Origin: Clostridia bacterium
Lineage (GTDB): Bacteria > Bacillota > Clostridia > RGIG6154
Assembly (NCBI GenBank): GCA_017626145.1
Contig: JAGAJK010000074.1
Location: forward strand, 37,086 to 101,085
DNA: 64,000 nucleotides
Reading direction: 5' to 3'
In this document: positions 52,801 to 62,500 of the stretch, piece by piece
Position numbering within the stretch: the stretch's first letter is position 1
How the letters are laid out: each line of letters begins with the position of its first letter
Position numbers and translations under genes: made by a program
Notes under the pieces: model-generated
What the model was told of the DNA's origin: nothing
The model's input: the letters and a program-made list of their open reading frames with translations, nothing else
The model's database searches: none

Positions 52801-53355
52801 GTAGATGCAATAGCATCAACTCCGAAACCAGAAGTTGTAGGCAACTTCATTGATGTTCCCGTAAGTGCATGGTATGCAGAATCTGTTAAATGGGCGGTAG
52901 ACAAGAAAGTTACGGCAGGTACTTCTCCTACTACGTTTTCTCCGGATACAACCTGCACAAAGGCGCAGATTATCACCTTTATCTGGAGAGCAATGGGAGA
53001 ACCGAAGTACACAATTTATAACAACCCGTTTACCGATGTAAACTATAAGGACTACTACTTCGAAGCCTCCTGGTGGGCGAATGAAAAGGGTATGGTTGAA
53101 AAAGGCAGCTTTGAAGCCGATAAATTCGTTACTCGTGCAGACACCGTTGTTTATCTCTGGAAAATGTCAGGCTCGCCTGATGTTGGTACTGTTGACACAT
53201 TTACAGATGTTCCTGCCGATGCAGAATACGCAAAAGCAGTTAGTTGGGCAGTACAAAACGGTATTACATCAGGCACTTCTGCAACTACCTTCTCTCCCAA
53301 CGACACCTGCACAAGGGGGCACATTGTTACATTCTTAATGAGAACATTAAAATAA
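49861..53355 (+). CDS. Large SLH-domain cell-surface protein
   Basis: 1,164 residues. Signal peptide cut near PVFAADAVKA; an SH3-like segment (about 35-100, WQVFEKPDSSSKVTGYL); a middle beta-rich region; GLUG-like right-handed repeats (about 600-960: GTKEDPYLIETPEQLDAI, then repeated CYNSGN/CYNVGK units); three C-terminal S-layer homology motifs (about 1000-1164: FIDVPVSAWYAESVKWAV, FTDVNYKDYYFEASWWAN, FTDVPADAEYAKAVSWAV). It is held non-covalently to secondary wall polymer. GGAGG sits 9 nt before ATG 49861; an ATG at 49856 reads only ATGAAATGA. A MerR-type promoter drives it, so expression is probably signal-induced. Confidence 0.92.
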   Translation: MKKRVFSMLLCICMLIGITCVPVFAADAVKAGEKATVISDWQVFEKPDSSSKVTGYLSTGNEVDVLEAYISGNGGIDGRWHKISYTNKMLNLSGTGYVKAMLTSTKEAFKTEYTVELEEVSASVFVDTPVAGVKPYEDIELIDTTNMVIDNYKWSGALDDNGCFKEGVQYTFTVTVSLKAKATDMIFSSRSADHMVNRFPPTIKLSNGNRTVELTYKFTEAKAPKESTAPKKENSAGTTSVKVDKLEPGDYGTMKLVSGGYSIYHEPDSRTMYGGSQNTEDTITVMEAGVDGVDTDAVYYAIWNEHHQEVNYVNMNDARATFGNFVKEGNDAKRPYNEEFAAKRAQDRGKFNAITEVDVDFLYATATQKPFMCDYVTEEAITVFDYDDDSYRCLGDVVYSTTDIPEPYSMVTATITYVANEPYHFSKDVKPEREKTTKVLSIDNKTTRIINTYSINYIDEKTIKLVYHEYIDPTPFNTTPTQAMKDYNERHKYDRGVSEPVVGTAKLNNHVVASGAYFWNYPTEHTYAFEIQPNQIIEVVDFELADEIPDLVGDWCKVIIANKIGFVPKSYLTDVVMKDFWQGAPATNHDSPYVFAGGSGTKEDPYLIETPEQLDAIRKDSAKYFKLIKDIDLSNWGNWIPIGGTPAYGGNGDNAYNKAQFGANSFRGQLDGNGHVISGMTIKINEEKPFMQEKSNDRYFGLMGYMSNGLGNNDAGIRNLGLINFNIDVTYSAYSESLFIWAGAFATHALDATITNCYTANGKINFNITKAPEIDMSNLNTQFVFGGLAAEIAGSTVTECFSDTDITVKSNDDDVFYLIAGGFASSIQKSNISRCYNSGDITLDYMDWVNGNNSVACGMFVYAEKYGDLKAVEHSTVTDCYNSGNLTANAVAGLAYYGRTGCNCTFTNCYNVGKLNIDEGITVTGLPGKTDFVYLTDATFTTNNCYANGTGVSGSAWKHSDKLGRKVLASIPEDSFTIPKVDAIASTPKPEVVGNFIDVPVSAWYAESVKWAVDKKVTAGTSPTTFSPDTTCTKAQIITFIWRAMGEPKYTIYNNPFTDVNYKDYYFEASWWANEKGMVEKGSFEADKFVTRADTVVYLWKMSGSPDVGTVDTFTDVPADAEYAKAVSWAVQNGITSGTSATTFSPNDTCTRGHIVTFLMRTLK

Positions 53356-53376
53356 CAAAGATTATAACAAGATAGA

Positions 53377-53403
53377 AAGGCACTCCAATCGGAGTGCCTT
53401 TTT
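53377..53403 (+). terminator. Terminator of the SLH gene
   Basis: Stem AGGCACTCC/GGAGTGCCT with loop AATC and a run of five T. Confidence 0.92.
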
Positions 53404-53431
53404 AGCTTGTCGATAGGTTTATCGACAAGCT
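53404..53431. repeat. Second hairpin after the SLH terminator
   Basis: A perfect 11-bp dyad AGCTTGTCGAT/ATCGACAAGCT with a 6-nt loop, directly after the terminator T-run. No T-run of its own follows. Role unknown. Confidence 0.6.
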
Positions 53432-53531
53432 GAAAAACTTTAAAAAAGAATAAATATTAAATGTCAATAAATTTCGAAAATATCTTATAATTTTTGTATA
53501 CATATTTCCCGGAAAGACAACAAAAAAACAA

Positions 53532-53560
53532 TTGACTATTATATGGTATTATGATATAAT
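53532..53560 (+). promoter_or_regulatory. Sigma-A promoter of ychF
   Basis: TTGACT (53532-53537), a 17-bp spacer and TATAAT (53555-53560). The leader to ATG 53674 is about 105 nt and holds short inverted repeats (GGTGT...ACACC) but no known riboswitch. Confidence 0.8.
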
Positions 53561-53673
53561 AATTTGGAATGTAAGCATAAGAATTAAATGGTGTCTAACT
53601 GGTGTCATCCCAATAACGGAAAACACCAAAAAGCCTTGATATATAAGGATTTTTTAAAGGAGATTTGAAATAA

Positions 53674-54771
53674 ATGAAACTTGGTATAGTAGGGTTGCCT
53701 AATGTAGGCAAAAGTACGTTGTTTAATGCGATAACAAAGGCAGGAGCGCAGTCAGCAAATTATCCGTTCTGTACTATTGAACCGAACGTTGGTATCGTAA
53801 GTGTTCCTGATGAAAGACTTGATGTTCTTGGAAAAATGTACAATTCTGCAAAGGTTACACCTGCAACAATTGAATTTGTTGATATTGCGGGTCTTGTTAA
53901 AGGTGCAAGCAAGGGCGAAGGTCTTGGCAACAAGTTCTTGTCACATATTCGTGAAGTTGATGCAATTATTCACGTTGTACGTTGTTTTGAAGATTCAAAC
54001 ATTATTCACGTTGAAGGAAATGTTGATGCTATCCGTGACGTTGAAACAATTAACCTTGAATTGATTTTTGCTGATTTAGAGCTTATTGAAAAGAGAATTG
54101 ACAAAGCAAGAAAGATGTCAAAATCAGGTGATAAGAAGTTTTTAGCAGAAATTGAAGTTCTTGAAAAAATTAAAGAAACTTTAGAAAGCGGAAAAAGTGC
54201 AAGAACAATTGAGTTTTCCGATGAAGAAAAAGAACTTATCCGTGACGTTGATATGCTTACAATCAAGCCGGTTATTTATGCGGCTAATGTTTCGGAAGAT
54301 GATTTTGTAAACGGAATTGATAATAATGTTATGGTTGCTGAATTACAGAAGGTTGCTAATAACGAAGGTGCAGAGCTTCTCCCCATTTCAGCCAAAATTG
54401 AAGAAGATATTTCAACACTTGATGCAGAAGAAAAAGAGCTGTTCTTAAGTGAATTAAATCTTACACAATCCGGTCTTGACAGACTTATTACAAAAAGCTA
54501 TTCACTTTTGGGCTTAATTAGTTACCTTACTTCAGGTGAGGACGAAACAAGAGCATGGACTATAAAGAACGGAACCAAAGCTCCTCAGGCAGCAGGTAAA
54601 ATCCATACAGACTTTGAAAGAGGTTTTATCAGAGCTGAAGTAATTCACTATGACGACCTTATGGCTTGTGGCAATATGGTTGCTGCTAAAGAAAAAGGGT
54701 TGGTTCGCTCCGAAGGTAAGGAATACATTGTTAAAGACGGCGATATTATTCTCTTTAGATTTAATGTATAA
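53674..54771 (+). CDS. ychF: Redox-regulated ATPase YchF
   Basis: A 365-residue Obg-family P-loop protein that prefers ATP over GTP. G1 GLPNVGKSTLFNAITK (residues 5-20), G3 DIAGLVKGASKGEG, the NxxE-type G4 in NVSEDD (replacing NKxD, which explains ATP specificity) and a C-terminal TGS domain with GEDETRAWTIKNG. It binds ribosomes and acts in stress responses. AAAGGAG precedes the ATG. Monocistronic, with its own promoter and terminator. Confidence 0.96.
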   Translation: MKLGIVGLPNVGKSTLFNAITKAGAQSANYPFCTIEPNVGIVSVPDERLDVLGKMYNSAKVTPATIEFVDIAGLVKGASKGEGLGNKFLSHIREVDAIIHVVRCFEDSNIIHVEGNVDAIRDVETINLELIFADLELIEKRIDKARKMSKSGDKKFLAEIEVLEKIKETLESGKSARTIEFSDEEKELIRDVDMLTIKPVIYAANVSEDDFVNGIDNNVMVAELQKVANNEGAELLPISAKIEEDISTLDAEEKELFLSELNLTQSGLDRLITKSYSLLGLISYLTSGEDETRAWTIKNGTKAPQAAGKIHTDFERGFIRAEVIHYDDLMACGNMVAAKEKGLVRSEGKEYIVKDGDIILFRFNV

Positions 54772-54791
54772 CTCTACATTAAAATATCTGT

Positions 54792-54826
54792 CCCTGAAGC
54801 TTTTTAGCTTCAGGGTTATATTTTTT
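54792..54826 (+). terminator. Terminator of ychF
   Basis: Stem CCCTGAAGC/GCTTCAGGG with TTATATTTTTT following. Confidence 0.88.
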
Positions 54827-54838
54827 ATGCATAAAAAA

Positions 54839-54863
54839 ATTGACTATGCAAAGCATAGCCAAT
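54839..54863 (-). terminator. Terminator of tuf
   Basis: Stem ATTGRCTATGC/GCATAGYCAAT (one wobble) with a T-run on the minus strand, 16 bp after the tuf stop. Confidence 0.85.
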
Positions 54864-54878
54864 TTTTTATTGTTAAGA

Positions 54879-56081
54879 TTATTCGTTAATCTTTGTAACA
54901 ACACCTGAACCTACTGTTCTACCACCTTCACGGATAGCAAATCTAAGACCTTCTTCGATAGCGATAGGTGTGATAAGTTCAACGTCCATAACAACGTTAT
55001 CACCAGGCATACACATTTCTGTGCCTTCTGGGAGGCTGATAACACCTGTAACGTCAGTTGTTCTGAAATAGAACTGTGGTCTGTAGTTATTGAAGAATGG
55101 AGTATGACGTCCACCTTCTTCTTTGGTTAATACGTAAACCTGACCTGTAAATTTCTTGTGTGGGTTGATTGAACCTGGTTTTGCGAGAACCTGTCCTCTT
55201 TCGATTTCGTTTCTCTGAACACCTCTTAAGAGTACACCAACGTTGTCGCCAGCTTCAGCATAGTCAAGAAGCTTTCTGAACATTTCAAGACCTGTAACAA
55301 CAACTTTTCTTGATTCTTCAGCGATACCAACGATTTCAACTTCTTCGTTAACTGAGATCTGACCTCTTTCAACTCTACCTGTAGCAACTGTACCACGACC
55401 TGTGATTGAGAATACATCTTCTACAGGCATAAGGAATGGTAAGTCAGACTTTCTTTCAGGTGTTGGGATGTAAGAGTCAACAGCTGCCATAAGTTCAAGG
55501 ATAGGTGCATATTCAGGAGCGTTCTGATCGTCTGATGTGCATTCGAGAACCTGGAGACCTGAACCTTTAACAATCGGAATATCATCACCAGGGAATTCAT
55601 ATTCTGATAAGAGTTCTCTGATTTCCATTTCAACGAGTTCGAGTAATTCAGGATCGTCAACCTGGTCAACTTTGTTCATGAATACTACGATGTAAGGAAC
55701 ACCTACCTGACGAGCAAGAAGAATGTGTTCTCTTGTCTGAGGCATAGGACCATCAGCTGATGATACTACGAGGATAGCACCGTCCATCTGAGCAGCACCT
55801 GTGATCATGTTTTTAACATAGTCAGCGTGGCCTGGGCAGTCTACGTGTGCGTAGTGTCTGTTTTCTGTTTCGTATTCAACGTGAGCTGTAGAGATAGTGA
55901 TACCTCTTTCTCTTTCTTCCGGAGCCTTATCGATCATATCGTAAGCTTCGTACTGAGCCTTTCCTTCTAAAGCTAATACTTTTGTAATAGCTGCAGTTAA
56001 TGTTGTTTTACCATGGTCAACGTGGCCGATTGTACCAATGTTAACATGTGGTTTACTTCTTTCGAATTTTTCCTTAGCCAT
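54879..56081 (-). CDS. tuf: Elongation factor Tu
   Basis: A 400-residue GTPase that brings aminoacyl-tRNA to the ribosome. G1 [14 protein letters not shown] (residues 18-31), effector ERERGITI, G3 [12 protein letters not shown]4 NKVDQVDD. It is last in the str operon and also has its own promoter. Synonymous codon choice looks highly optimised (for example AAC, GGT, CCA runs) compared with neighbours. SD GGAGG precedes the ATG. Confidence 0.98.
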   Translation of the reverse strand: MAKEKFERSKPHVNIGTIGHVDHGKTTLTAAITKVLALEGKAQYEAYDMIDKAPEERERGITISTAHVEYETENRHYAHVDCPGHADYVKNMITGAAQMDGAILVVSSADGPMPQTREHILLARQVGVPYIVVFMNKVDQVDDPELLELVEMEIRELLSEYEFPGDDIPIVKGSGLQVLECTSDDQNAPEYAPILELMAAVDSYIPTPERKSDLPFLMPVEDVFSITGRGTVATGRVERGQISVNEEVEIVGIAEESRKVVVTGLEMFRKLLDYAEAGDNVGVLLRGVQRNEIERGQVLAKPGSINPHKKFTGQVYVLTKEEGGRHTPFFNNYRPQFYFRTTDVTGVISLPEGTEMCMPGDNVVMDVELITPIAIEEGLRFAIREGGRTVGSGVVTKINE

Positions 56082-56123
56082 TGTAAATTTCCTCCTTATT
56101 TTTTACTGTTTAGTTACTCTAAC

Positions 56124-56152
56124 AGTATAAACTATTTTTATAAAAATTGCAA
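56124..56152 (-). promoter_or_regulatory. Internal sigma-A promoter of tuf
   Basis: Minus strand TTGCAA (56147-56152), a 17-bp spacer and TATACT (56124-56129) in the fusA-tuf gap, giving extra tuf transcription. Confidence 0.7.
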
Positions 56153-56159
56153 GTCTTTT

Positions 56160-58265
56160 TTATGCATTCTTTGATCTTTCAGAAACAATCTTTTCTAAGA
56201 TGCTCTTTGGAACCGGATCAAAGTGGCTTGGCTGCATTGTGTACTGACCTCTACCCTGTGTTTTAGAACGAAGGTCTGTAGCATAGCCGAACATTTCTGA
56301 AAGCGGAACCTTTGCACTGATTGCCTGTGCACCATTTCTTGCTTCCATACCTGAAATCTGTCCTCTTCTTGAGTTAATGTCACCCATAACATCGCCCATA
56401 TATTCTTCAGGAACAATGATATCAACCTGCATAATAGGTTCAAGAAGAACAGGATTTGCTTTTCTCATACCATCTTTAAACGCCATTGAAGCGGCAATCT
56501 TAAATGCCATTTCAGATGAGTCAACTTCATGGTATGAACCATCAATAAGTCTGCAACGAACGTCTACTACGTTGTAACCTGCGATTGTACCGGTCTGCAT
56601 TGCACCCTGGATACCCGCATCAACAGCAGGAATGTATTCCTTAGGAATAGCACCGCCGACAACTTCGTTAACAAATTCGTAGCCTGCACCTGCTTCCAAT
56701 GGTTCCATAATCATCTTAACGTGACCGTACTGACCCTTACCACCTGACTGACGAGCATACTTATGTTCGATTTCAACAGTCTGTGTAATAGATTCTTTAT
56801 ATGAAACCTGAGGAGCACCAACATTTGCTTCAACTTTATATTCACGGAAGAGTCTGTCAACGATAATTTCAAGGTGAAGTTCACCCATACCTGAAATAAT
56901 TGTCTGACCTGTTTCTTCGTTTGTATATGTCTTGAATGTCGGATCTTCTTCAGCAAGCTTTGAAAGTGCAATACCCATCTTTTCCTGACCCGCTTTAGTC
57001 TTAGGTTCAATAGCAACGCTGATAACCGGTTCAGGGAATTCCATTGATTCAAGAATGATAGGATGCTTTTCATCACAAAGTGTATCACCTGTTGTTGTAT
57101 TCTTTAATCCTACAACAGCTGCGATATCACCTGAATATACCTGTTCGATATCTTCTCTGTGATTTGAGTGCATCTGTAAAAGTCTGCCAAGTCTTTCCTT
57201 GTTACCCTTACATGAGTTTAATACATATGAACCTGCAGTTGCAATACCTGAGTAAACTCTGAAGAAGCAAATCTTACCTACGAATGGGTCAGTTGCAATC
57301 TTAAATGCAAGTGCAGCGAAAGGTGCATCGTCTGATGAAGGTCTTTCATCAGGTTCTTCTGTTTCAGGAATTACACCCTTGATGTTATCAATGTCTGTTG
57401 GAGCAGGCATATAATCGATAACAGCATCGAGAAGTAACTGAACACCCTTATTTCTGTATGAAGTACCGCAAAGCATAGGAACGATTTCATTAGCAATTGT
57501 AGCTTTTCTTAAAGCAACCTTGAGTTCTTCAACAGAGATTTCTTCACCTTCAAGATATTTCATCATAAGGTCTTCATCTGTTTCAGCAATTGCTTCAACC
57601 ATTTTTGCTCTGTATTCTTCAGCTTTGTCGCGCATATCAGCAGGAATTTCTTCCTCGCCGTACTTCATACCCATTTCATCATAATAAATTTCAGCTTTCA
57701 TTGTCATAAGGTCAATGATACCTGTAAAGCTGTCTTCAGCACCGATAGGAAGCTGAATGGGTACACCATTAGCTTTTAATCTGTCGTGAACCATATTTTC
57801 TACGTTGTAGAAATCGGCACCCATGATATCCATCTTATTAACGTAAATCATTCTTGGTACCTTATAGTCGTCAGCCTGTCTCCAAACTGTTTCTGACTGT
57901 GGTTCTACACCGCCCTTAGCACACATAACTGTAACAGAACCGTCGAGAACTCTTAATGAACGCTGTACTTCAACTGTAAAGTCAACGTGACCGGGAGTAT
58001 CGATAATGTTGATTCTTGTCTTTGGGTACTTGTTTGGTGTTGAGCCGCTCCAGAAGCATGTTGTAGCAGCAGATGTGATGGTGATACCACGTTCCTGTTC
58101 CTGAACCATCCAGTCCATTGTAGCAGTACCGTCATGTGTTTCACCAAGCTTATGGTTAATACCTGTATAGTACAAAATTCTTTCTGTAGTAGTTGTTTTA
58201 CCGGCATCGATATGAGCCATGATACCGATATTTCTTGTATTCTGTAATGAATACTCTCTACCCAT
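56160..58265 (-). CDS. fusA: Elongation factor G
   Basis: A 701-residue translocation GTPase. G1 [16 protein letters not shown] near residue 17, [11 protein letters not shown] switch [16 protein letters not shown] switch II and [10 protein letters not shown]4; domain IV has [16 protein letters not shown] start at ATG 58265 ([14 protein letters not shown]) after AAGGAGG; a start 18 bp upstream would precede that SD. Second-last gene of the str operon. Confidence 0.97.
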   Translation of the reverse strand: MGREYSLQNTRNIGIMAHIDAGKTTTTERILYYTGINHKLGETHDGTATMDWMVQEQERGITITSAATTCFWSGSTPNKYPKTRINIIDTPGHVDFTVEVQRSLRVLDGSVTVMCAKGGVEPQSETVWRQADDYKVPRMIYVNKMDIMGADFYNVENMVHDRLKANGVPIQLPIGAEDSFTGIIDLMTMKAEIYYDEMGMKYGEEEIPADMRDKAEEYRAKMVEAIAETDEDLMMKYLEGEEISVEELKVALRKATIANEIVPMLCGTSYRNKGVQLLLDAVIDYMPAPTDIDNIKGVIPETEEPDERPSSDDAPFAALAFKIATDPFVGKICFFRVYSGIATAGSYVLNSCKGNKERLGRLLQMHSNHREDIEQVYSGDIAAVVGLKNTTTGDTLCDEKHPIILESMEFPEPVISVAIEPKTKAGQEKMGIALSKLAEEDPTFKTYTNEETGQTIISGMGELHLEIIVDRLFREYKVEANVGAPQVSYKESITQTVEIEHKYARQSGGKGQYGHVKMIMEPLEAGAGYEFVNEVVGGAIPKEYIPAVDAGIQGAMQTGTIAGYNVVDVRCRLIDGSYHEVDSSEMAFKIAASMAFKDGMRKANPVLLEPIMQVDIIVPEEYMGDVMGDINSRRGQISGMEARNGAQAISAKVPLSEMFGYATDLRSKTQGRGQYTMQPSHFDPVPKSILEKIVSERSKNA

Positions 58266-58327
58266 AATATTTCCTCCTTTCAAAGATAATATATATTGTA
58301 GTTTAACAAAATTGCATTAATTTAATA

Positions 58328-58798
58328 CTACCAACGATAGTGAGCAAATGCCTTATTTGCTTCAGCCATCTTATGAGTATCTTCTTTCTTCTTAACGGCA
58401 CTACCTGCATTGTTAAGAGCGTCGAGTAATTCGTTTGCGAGTCTTTCACGCATTGTCTTCTCGTTTCTTGCTCTTGAATATGTTGTGAGCCATCTTAAAC
58501 CGAGAGTCTGTCTTCTTTCAGGTCTAACTTCCATAGGTACCTGATAAGTAGCACCACCAACTCTACGAGCTTTAACTTCGAGTACAGGCATAATATTGTT
58601 CATAGCTTCTTCAAATACTTCCAAAGCATCTCTGCCTGTCTTTTTCTTAATGATGTCAAATGCATCATAAACAATTTTCTGAGCTACGCCCTTCTTACCG
58701 TCAAGCATAATGTTGTTGATAAGTCTTGTAACAACAACTGAATTATACATTGGATCAGGCATAACCTCTCTTTTTGCAACAAAGCCTCTTCTTGGCAC
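58328..58798 (-). CDS. rpsG: 30S ribosomal protein S7
   Basis: A 156-residue S7 that nucleates assembly of the 30S head and contacts the E site. Typical sequence: [15 protein letters not shown] at the start, [19 protein letters not shown] in the middle, and [12 protein letters not shown] at the end. It starts at GTG 58798 with GGAGG 8 nt upstream. A 144-bp gap separates it from rpsL; I see no second promoter there. Confidence 0.98.
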   Translation of the reverse strand: MPRRGFVAKREVMPDPMYNSVVVTRLINNIMLDGKKGVAQKIVYDAFDIIKKKTGRDALEVFEEAMNNIMPVLEVKARRVGGATYQVPMEVRPERRQTLGLRWLTTYSRARNEKTMRERLANELLDALNNAGSAVKKKEDTHKMAEANKAFAHYRW

Positions 58799-58942
58799 TT
58801 TTCTTCCCTCCTTTATAGTGATAAAAAAATCACAGGTACTCGGTTGTATTTCAAACCGTCGTGCTAATCGGCATTGTTACAATTTATATAAAAATGCCAA
58901 ACACGCACTAACCTTTCAATTTTTGATGCGCCTAAAAGTTAA

Positions 58943-59359
58943 TTATTTCTTTTTAGGTCTCTTTGCACCGTACTTAGATCTTGACTGGTTTCTGTTAGCA
59001 ACACCTGAAGTATCAAGTGTACCTCTGATAATGTGGTAACGTACACCAGGAAGGTCTTTTACTCTTCCGCCTCTGATTAATACTACAGAGTGCTCCTGTA
59101 AGTTATGTCCGATACCCGGAATGTATGATGTTACTTCAACTCCGTTGGACAGTCTTACTCTGGCAATCTTTCTTAAAGCAGAGTTAGGCTTTTTAGGTGT
59201 CATTGTCTTAACGTTTGTACAAACACCTCTCTTCTGTGGAGAATTCTGATTTACAACTTCCTTCTTAATTGAGTTAAAACCTCTAAGAAGAGCAGGAGCT
59301 GTTGATTTCTTTACAGAAGTTTCACGACCTTTTCTTACTAACTGGTTAAATGTTGGCAT
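58943..59359 (-). CDS. rpsL: 30S ribosomal protein S12
   Basis: A 138-residue S12 of the decoding centre. It begins [20 protein letters not shown]; the streptomycin-determining blocks are [20 protein letters not shown] and [15 protein letters not shown]. The Lys in TPKKPNS is the usual sensitive-type residue. First gene of the str operon. Confidence 0.98.
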   Translation of the reverse strand: MPTFNQLVRKGRETSVKKSTAPALLRGFNSIKKEVVNQNSPQKRGVCTNVKTMTPKKPNSALRKIARVRLSNGVEVTSYIPGIGHNLQEHSVVLIRGGRVKDLPGVRYHIIRGTLDTSGVANRNQSRSKYGAKRPKKK

Positions 59360-59437
59360 TTTTTCACCTCCGAAAATTTAGTTGCAATACTGTAAAAAGA
59401 GCATAGTTGTCCCTTAAAACATTATCACACAAAGTAA

Positions 59438-59466
59438 ATTATAACAAATGTATTAAGCTTTGTCAA
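59438..59466 (-). promoter_or_regulatory. Consensus sigma-A promoter of the str operon
   Basis: Minus strand TTGACA (59461-59466), a 17-bp spacer and TATAAT (59438-59443), about 80 bp before rpsL. Both boxes are perfect consensus, as expected for ribosomal protein genes. Confidence 0.92.
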
Positions 59467-59494
59467 GCCTTAATTTAAATTTTTTATCAGAAAA

Positions 59495-59520
59495 AGAGTA
59501 TCGGAAAAATCCGATACTCT
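59495..59520 (-). terminator. Terminator of the giant surface-protein gene
   Basis: Stem AGAGTATCGG/CCGATACTCT with loop ATTTTT and TTTTTC after it on the minus strand. It insulates the str operon promoter. Confidence 0.92.
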
Positions 59521-59530
59521 TTCGTTGTTT

Positions 59531-62500
59531 TTAATTTGTTCCGGAAATTAAAGGCATATAGTGCTGAGCCAGATATTCAATATCTTCCCATGTAAGTAAG
59601 CCTTTACCGATTGCAACCTTGAGGTAGTTACCGTTAAATGCTTCATAAGCAACTTCGGAAACCACGCCTTCGAAATCTGCATAGGTAAATAATCCATATG
59701 TTTCAATATCTGCTGCTTTCTGTTCAGCATCGTACGCCATAATTTCAGTATCAACTTCAAAAATGTTGAATAAGCCGTTTATACCACCCGGCATTGAAAG
59801 TACGCCGTCTGTGTAATAACAAAGATGCTTGAACGTAACAGGAGAATAAGCTCTTGTTACTCTGTTTTCAATTACTACATCTTCAAGTGTTACAATGTTC
59901 CATGTGTTATTTTCAATGTCTGCCTGTGTAACAAAGCTGTGACCGATATAATCTTTAGCATTTTCTGCTGTTATATACACATATTCTGCAAGGTCTACAT
60001 CGAAGAAACCATGTTCGTAAATAACACCAACCTTTGAACCGTCCGAGAAGTAAAGGTCAATTACTTCATATGTTGCTTCTTCGTCTGAATCAACAAATAC
60101 TATAGGAGCTGTATCGTATGAACCTGTTTCAAGATTCCATACAAGAAGCTCATCTTCGCCTGTTAAGTGCTGAACCTGAACTCTGCTTCCGTCAGCAAGT
60201 GTTATAAGTGTTTCGGGAGTTATACATCCATCTCCACTGCTATCTTCTGTCCACTGAGCATAAAGAGTTATGTCTGCTTCAGGGGTATAAGTTGCGCCTG
60301 CAGCTCCTATAAGTGTTCCGCCCGATGCCGCTGTATACCAGCCGTTGAATGTATAACCGTCTCGTGTAGGAGTAGGAAGTGTTAACGCTGTTCCTGCATA
60401 GGTTACTGAAGACGGGGTAACTGTACCGCCGTTTGCATTATAAGTAACTTTATAACCTGTCCACTGAGCATACAAGGTAACATCTGCTGCAGGTGCATAG
60501 GTTGCGCCTGCTGTGCCTATAAGTGTTCCACCCGATGCCGCTGTATACCAGCCGCTGAACTTATAACCTGTTCTGCTGTCCGGTGTTGGCAATGTAACAT
60601 TATTTCCTGCTACTACTGTTGCATCTTTAGTTGAACAGCTTCCGCCGTTTGTTGTTGCATCATAGGTAACAGTAACTTCTCTTGTTGCATCTGTCCACTG
60701 AGCATAAAGGGTAATTTCTGTGCTCGGCTTGTATGAGTCACCTGCATCACCGACTTTACTTCCGCCTTCAGCTGCTGTGTACCAGCCTGATAAAATATAA
60801 CCGTCACGGGTTGCTGTCGGAAGTGTAAGAGCTGTTCCTGAGTATTTTTCTGAAGCAGTATCACATGTACCGCCGTTTGCATCGTAAGTTACGGTGCAAG
60901 GCTTACTCCACTGTGCATAAAGTGTTATGTTTGCTGAAGGTGTATAGCTTTCTCCGGCTGCGCCAATATATGTTCCGCCTGATGCCGCTGTATACCAGCC
61001 CGAGAAGAGGTATCCGCTACGAGTAGCTGTAGGAAGTGTTACCGCTGCACTTGCAGAGGTTGCATAACCAACAGTCTGACCGCAGTTACCTTCGTTTGCT
61101 TCATAGCTTACAGTGTACTTAATTGATGTGCTGAAGCTTCCTGAAGGTGTGGATGAGCTTGTGCCTGAAGAGTTAAATGTCTGCTTTGCCGCCTCGACAG
61201 GTGTACCGTTATTACCTGTAATCTTGTAATATCTTACATACCAGTAAGCTGCAGTAGTTGTTGAACCTGTATCAGATTCGCTTGTTGTACCGTTATTTAC
61301 AAAATAAATGGTATTTCCGTTTGTTTTAATTGAACCCTCATAGGTAGAGCCGCCGCCGCTGTCTGCTCTTGCAAGAAGCTGCAGTTCGATTACTCCGCCA
61401 TCGGTTAACGTTACTTTAACAAGAGCGATATTTCCGCTGTATTTATTTGTAACTTCAATCTTTGCCACCTTGTTGAAATCGTTATCGCCGTCAAAGCGCA
61501 AATACTCTTCCTGACCGTTATAGTCGTAAATTTTCAGACCTGCAAGGAACGGAATATACTGGTACACGGAGGTAGAGAAGATACTGCTCTTCACATAATA
61601 ACCCATTTTCTGTTTGCTCGTATCAAAAGCAAAGTATGCATTTGGAACTGCTGTATCTTTAAGCGAAACAGAGATGTCTACATCCCAGGAATATCCTTTT
61701 GTATCTGTAACAGAATTACCATCTTTGTCAAAGAATACTGAGTCTGTAACTGTGTATGTAACAGTGTATATACCCGCAGAGGTGAGAGACACCTTTCCGT
61801 CTGTCACAGGAACGTTATCACCGGCTTCGTTTTTGCAGGTAATCTGAAGATTAAGATCCTGTCCTGTGTATTTACTGATATTTACAAATTTTGAAAGGTC
61901 GTACTCTTTTGTATCTCCCGATGGGAACATAGCATAAATTGTGTCACCTTCACGGTAACAGAATTCGTCACCATCATCAGTTTTTGCAATAAGCTGTCCG
62001 CCGAGGTCTGCGCTGTACTTAAACTGAGGCTTATAGTAGCTGTTTACTGTGGATTTATCAGCATTTTCATAATCTGAATAAATCTGTTCTTCAGTTGCAT
62101 TCTGTAACGAGTACACTTTACCGTTTACTGAATTACCTGCCACTGTCAATGTAACAGTTCCCTCTTTATAAGGTAATCCTGTATTATTTTGTACAGACAC
62201 AGGTAATTGATTAATATAAATAATACCGAGGTTTGAAGCTGTTTTTCCATTTACAGTATGGTTATATTCTTTTGCGTTAAGAGCGCCGTCAATAATTGCT
62301 TTTGTTATCTTAGTGTCCGATACTGCATTAGCATCATCAGAAGTTACCCAGTTATACTGTTTAAAGTCACCATTTAAAACGATAGTTGGATTTTCAGTGG
62401 TTTCAGGACCTACAAGGATACCAGCACCTAACATAGTTTTAGCTAAATCTTCCTCTGATGTACCTTCTCCTCCGATTGTAGGATTAACCTGATACTGAAT

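Noticed and set aside
53404..53431. Perfect 11-bp dyad as a recombination or att site
   Set aside because: There is no second copy or recombinase nearby; more likely an RNA hairpin after the SLH terminator.
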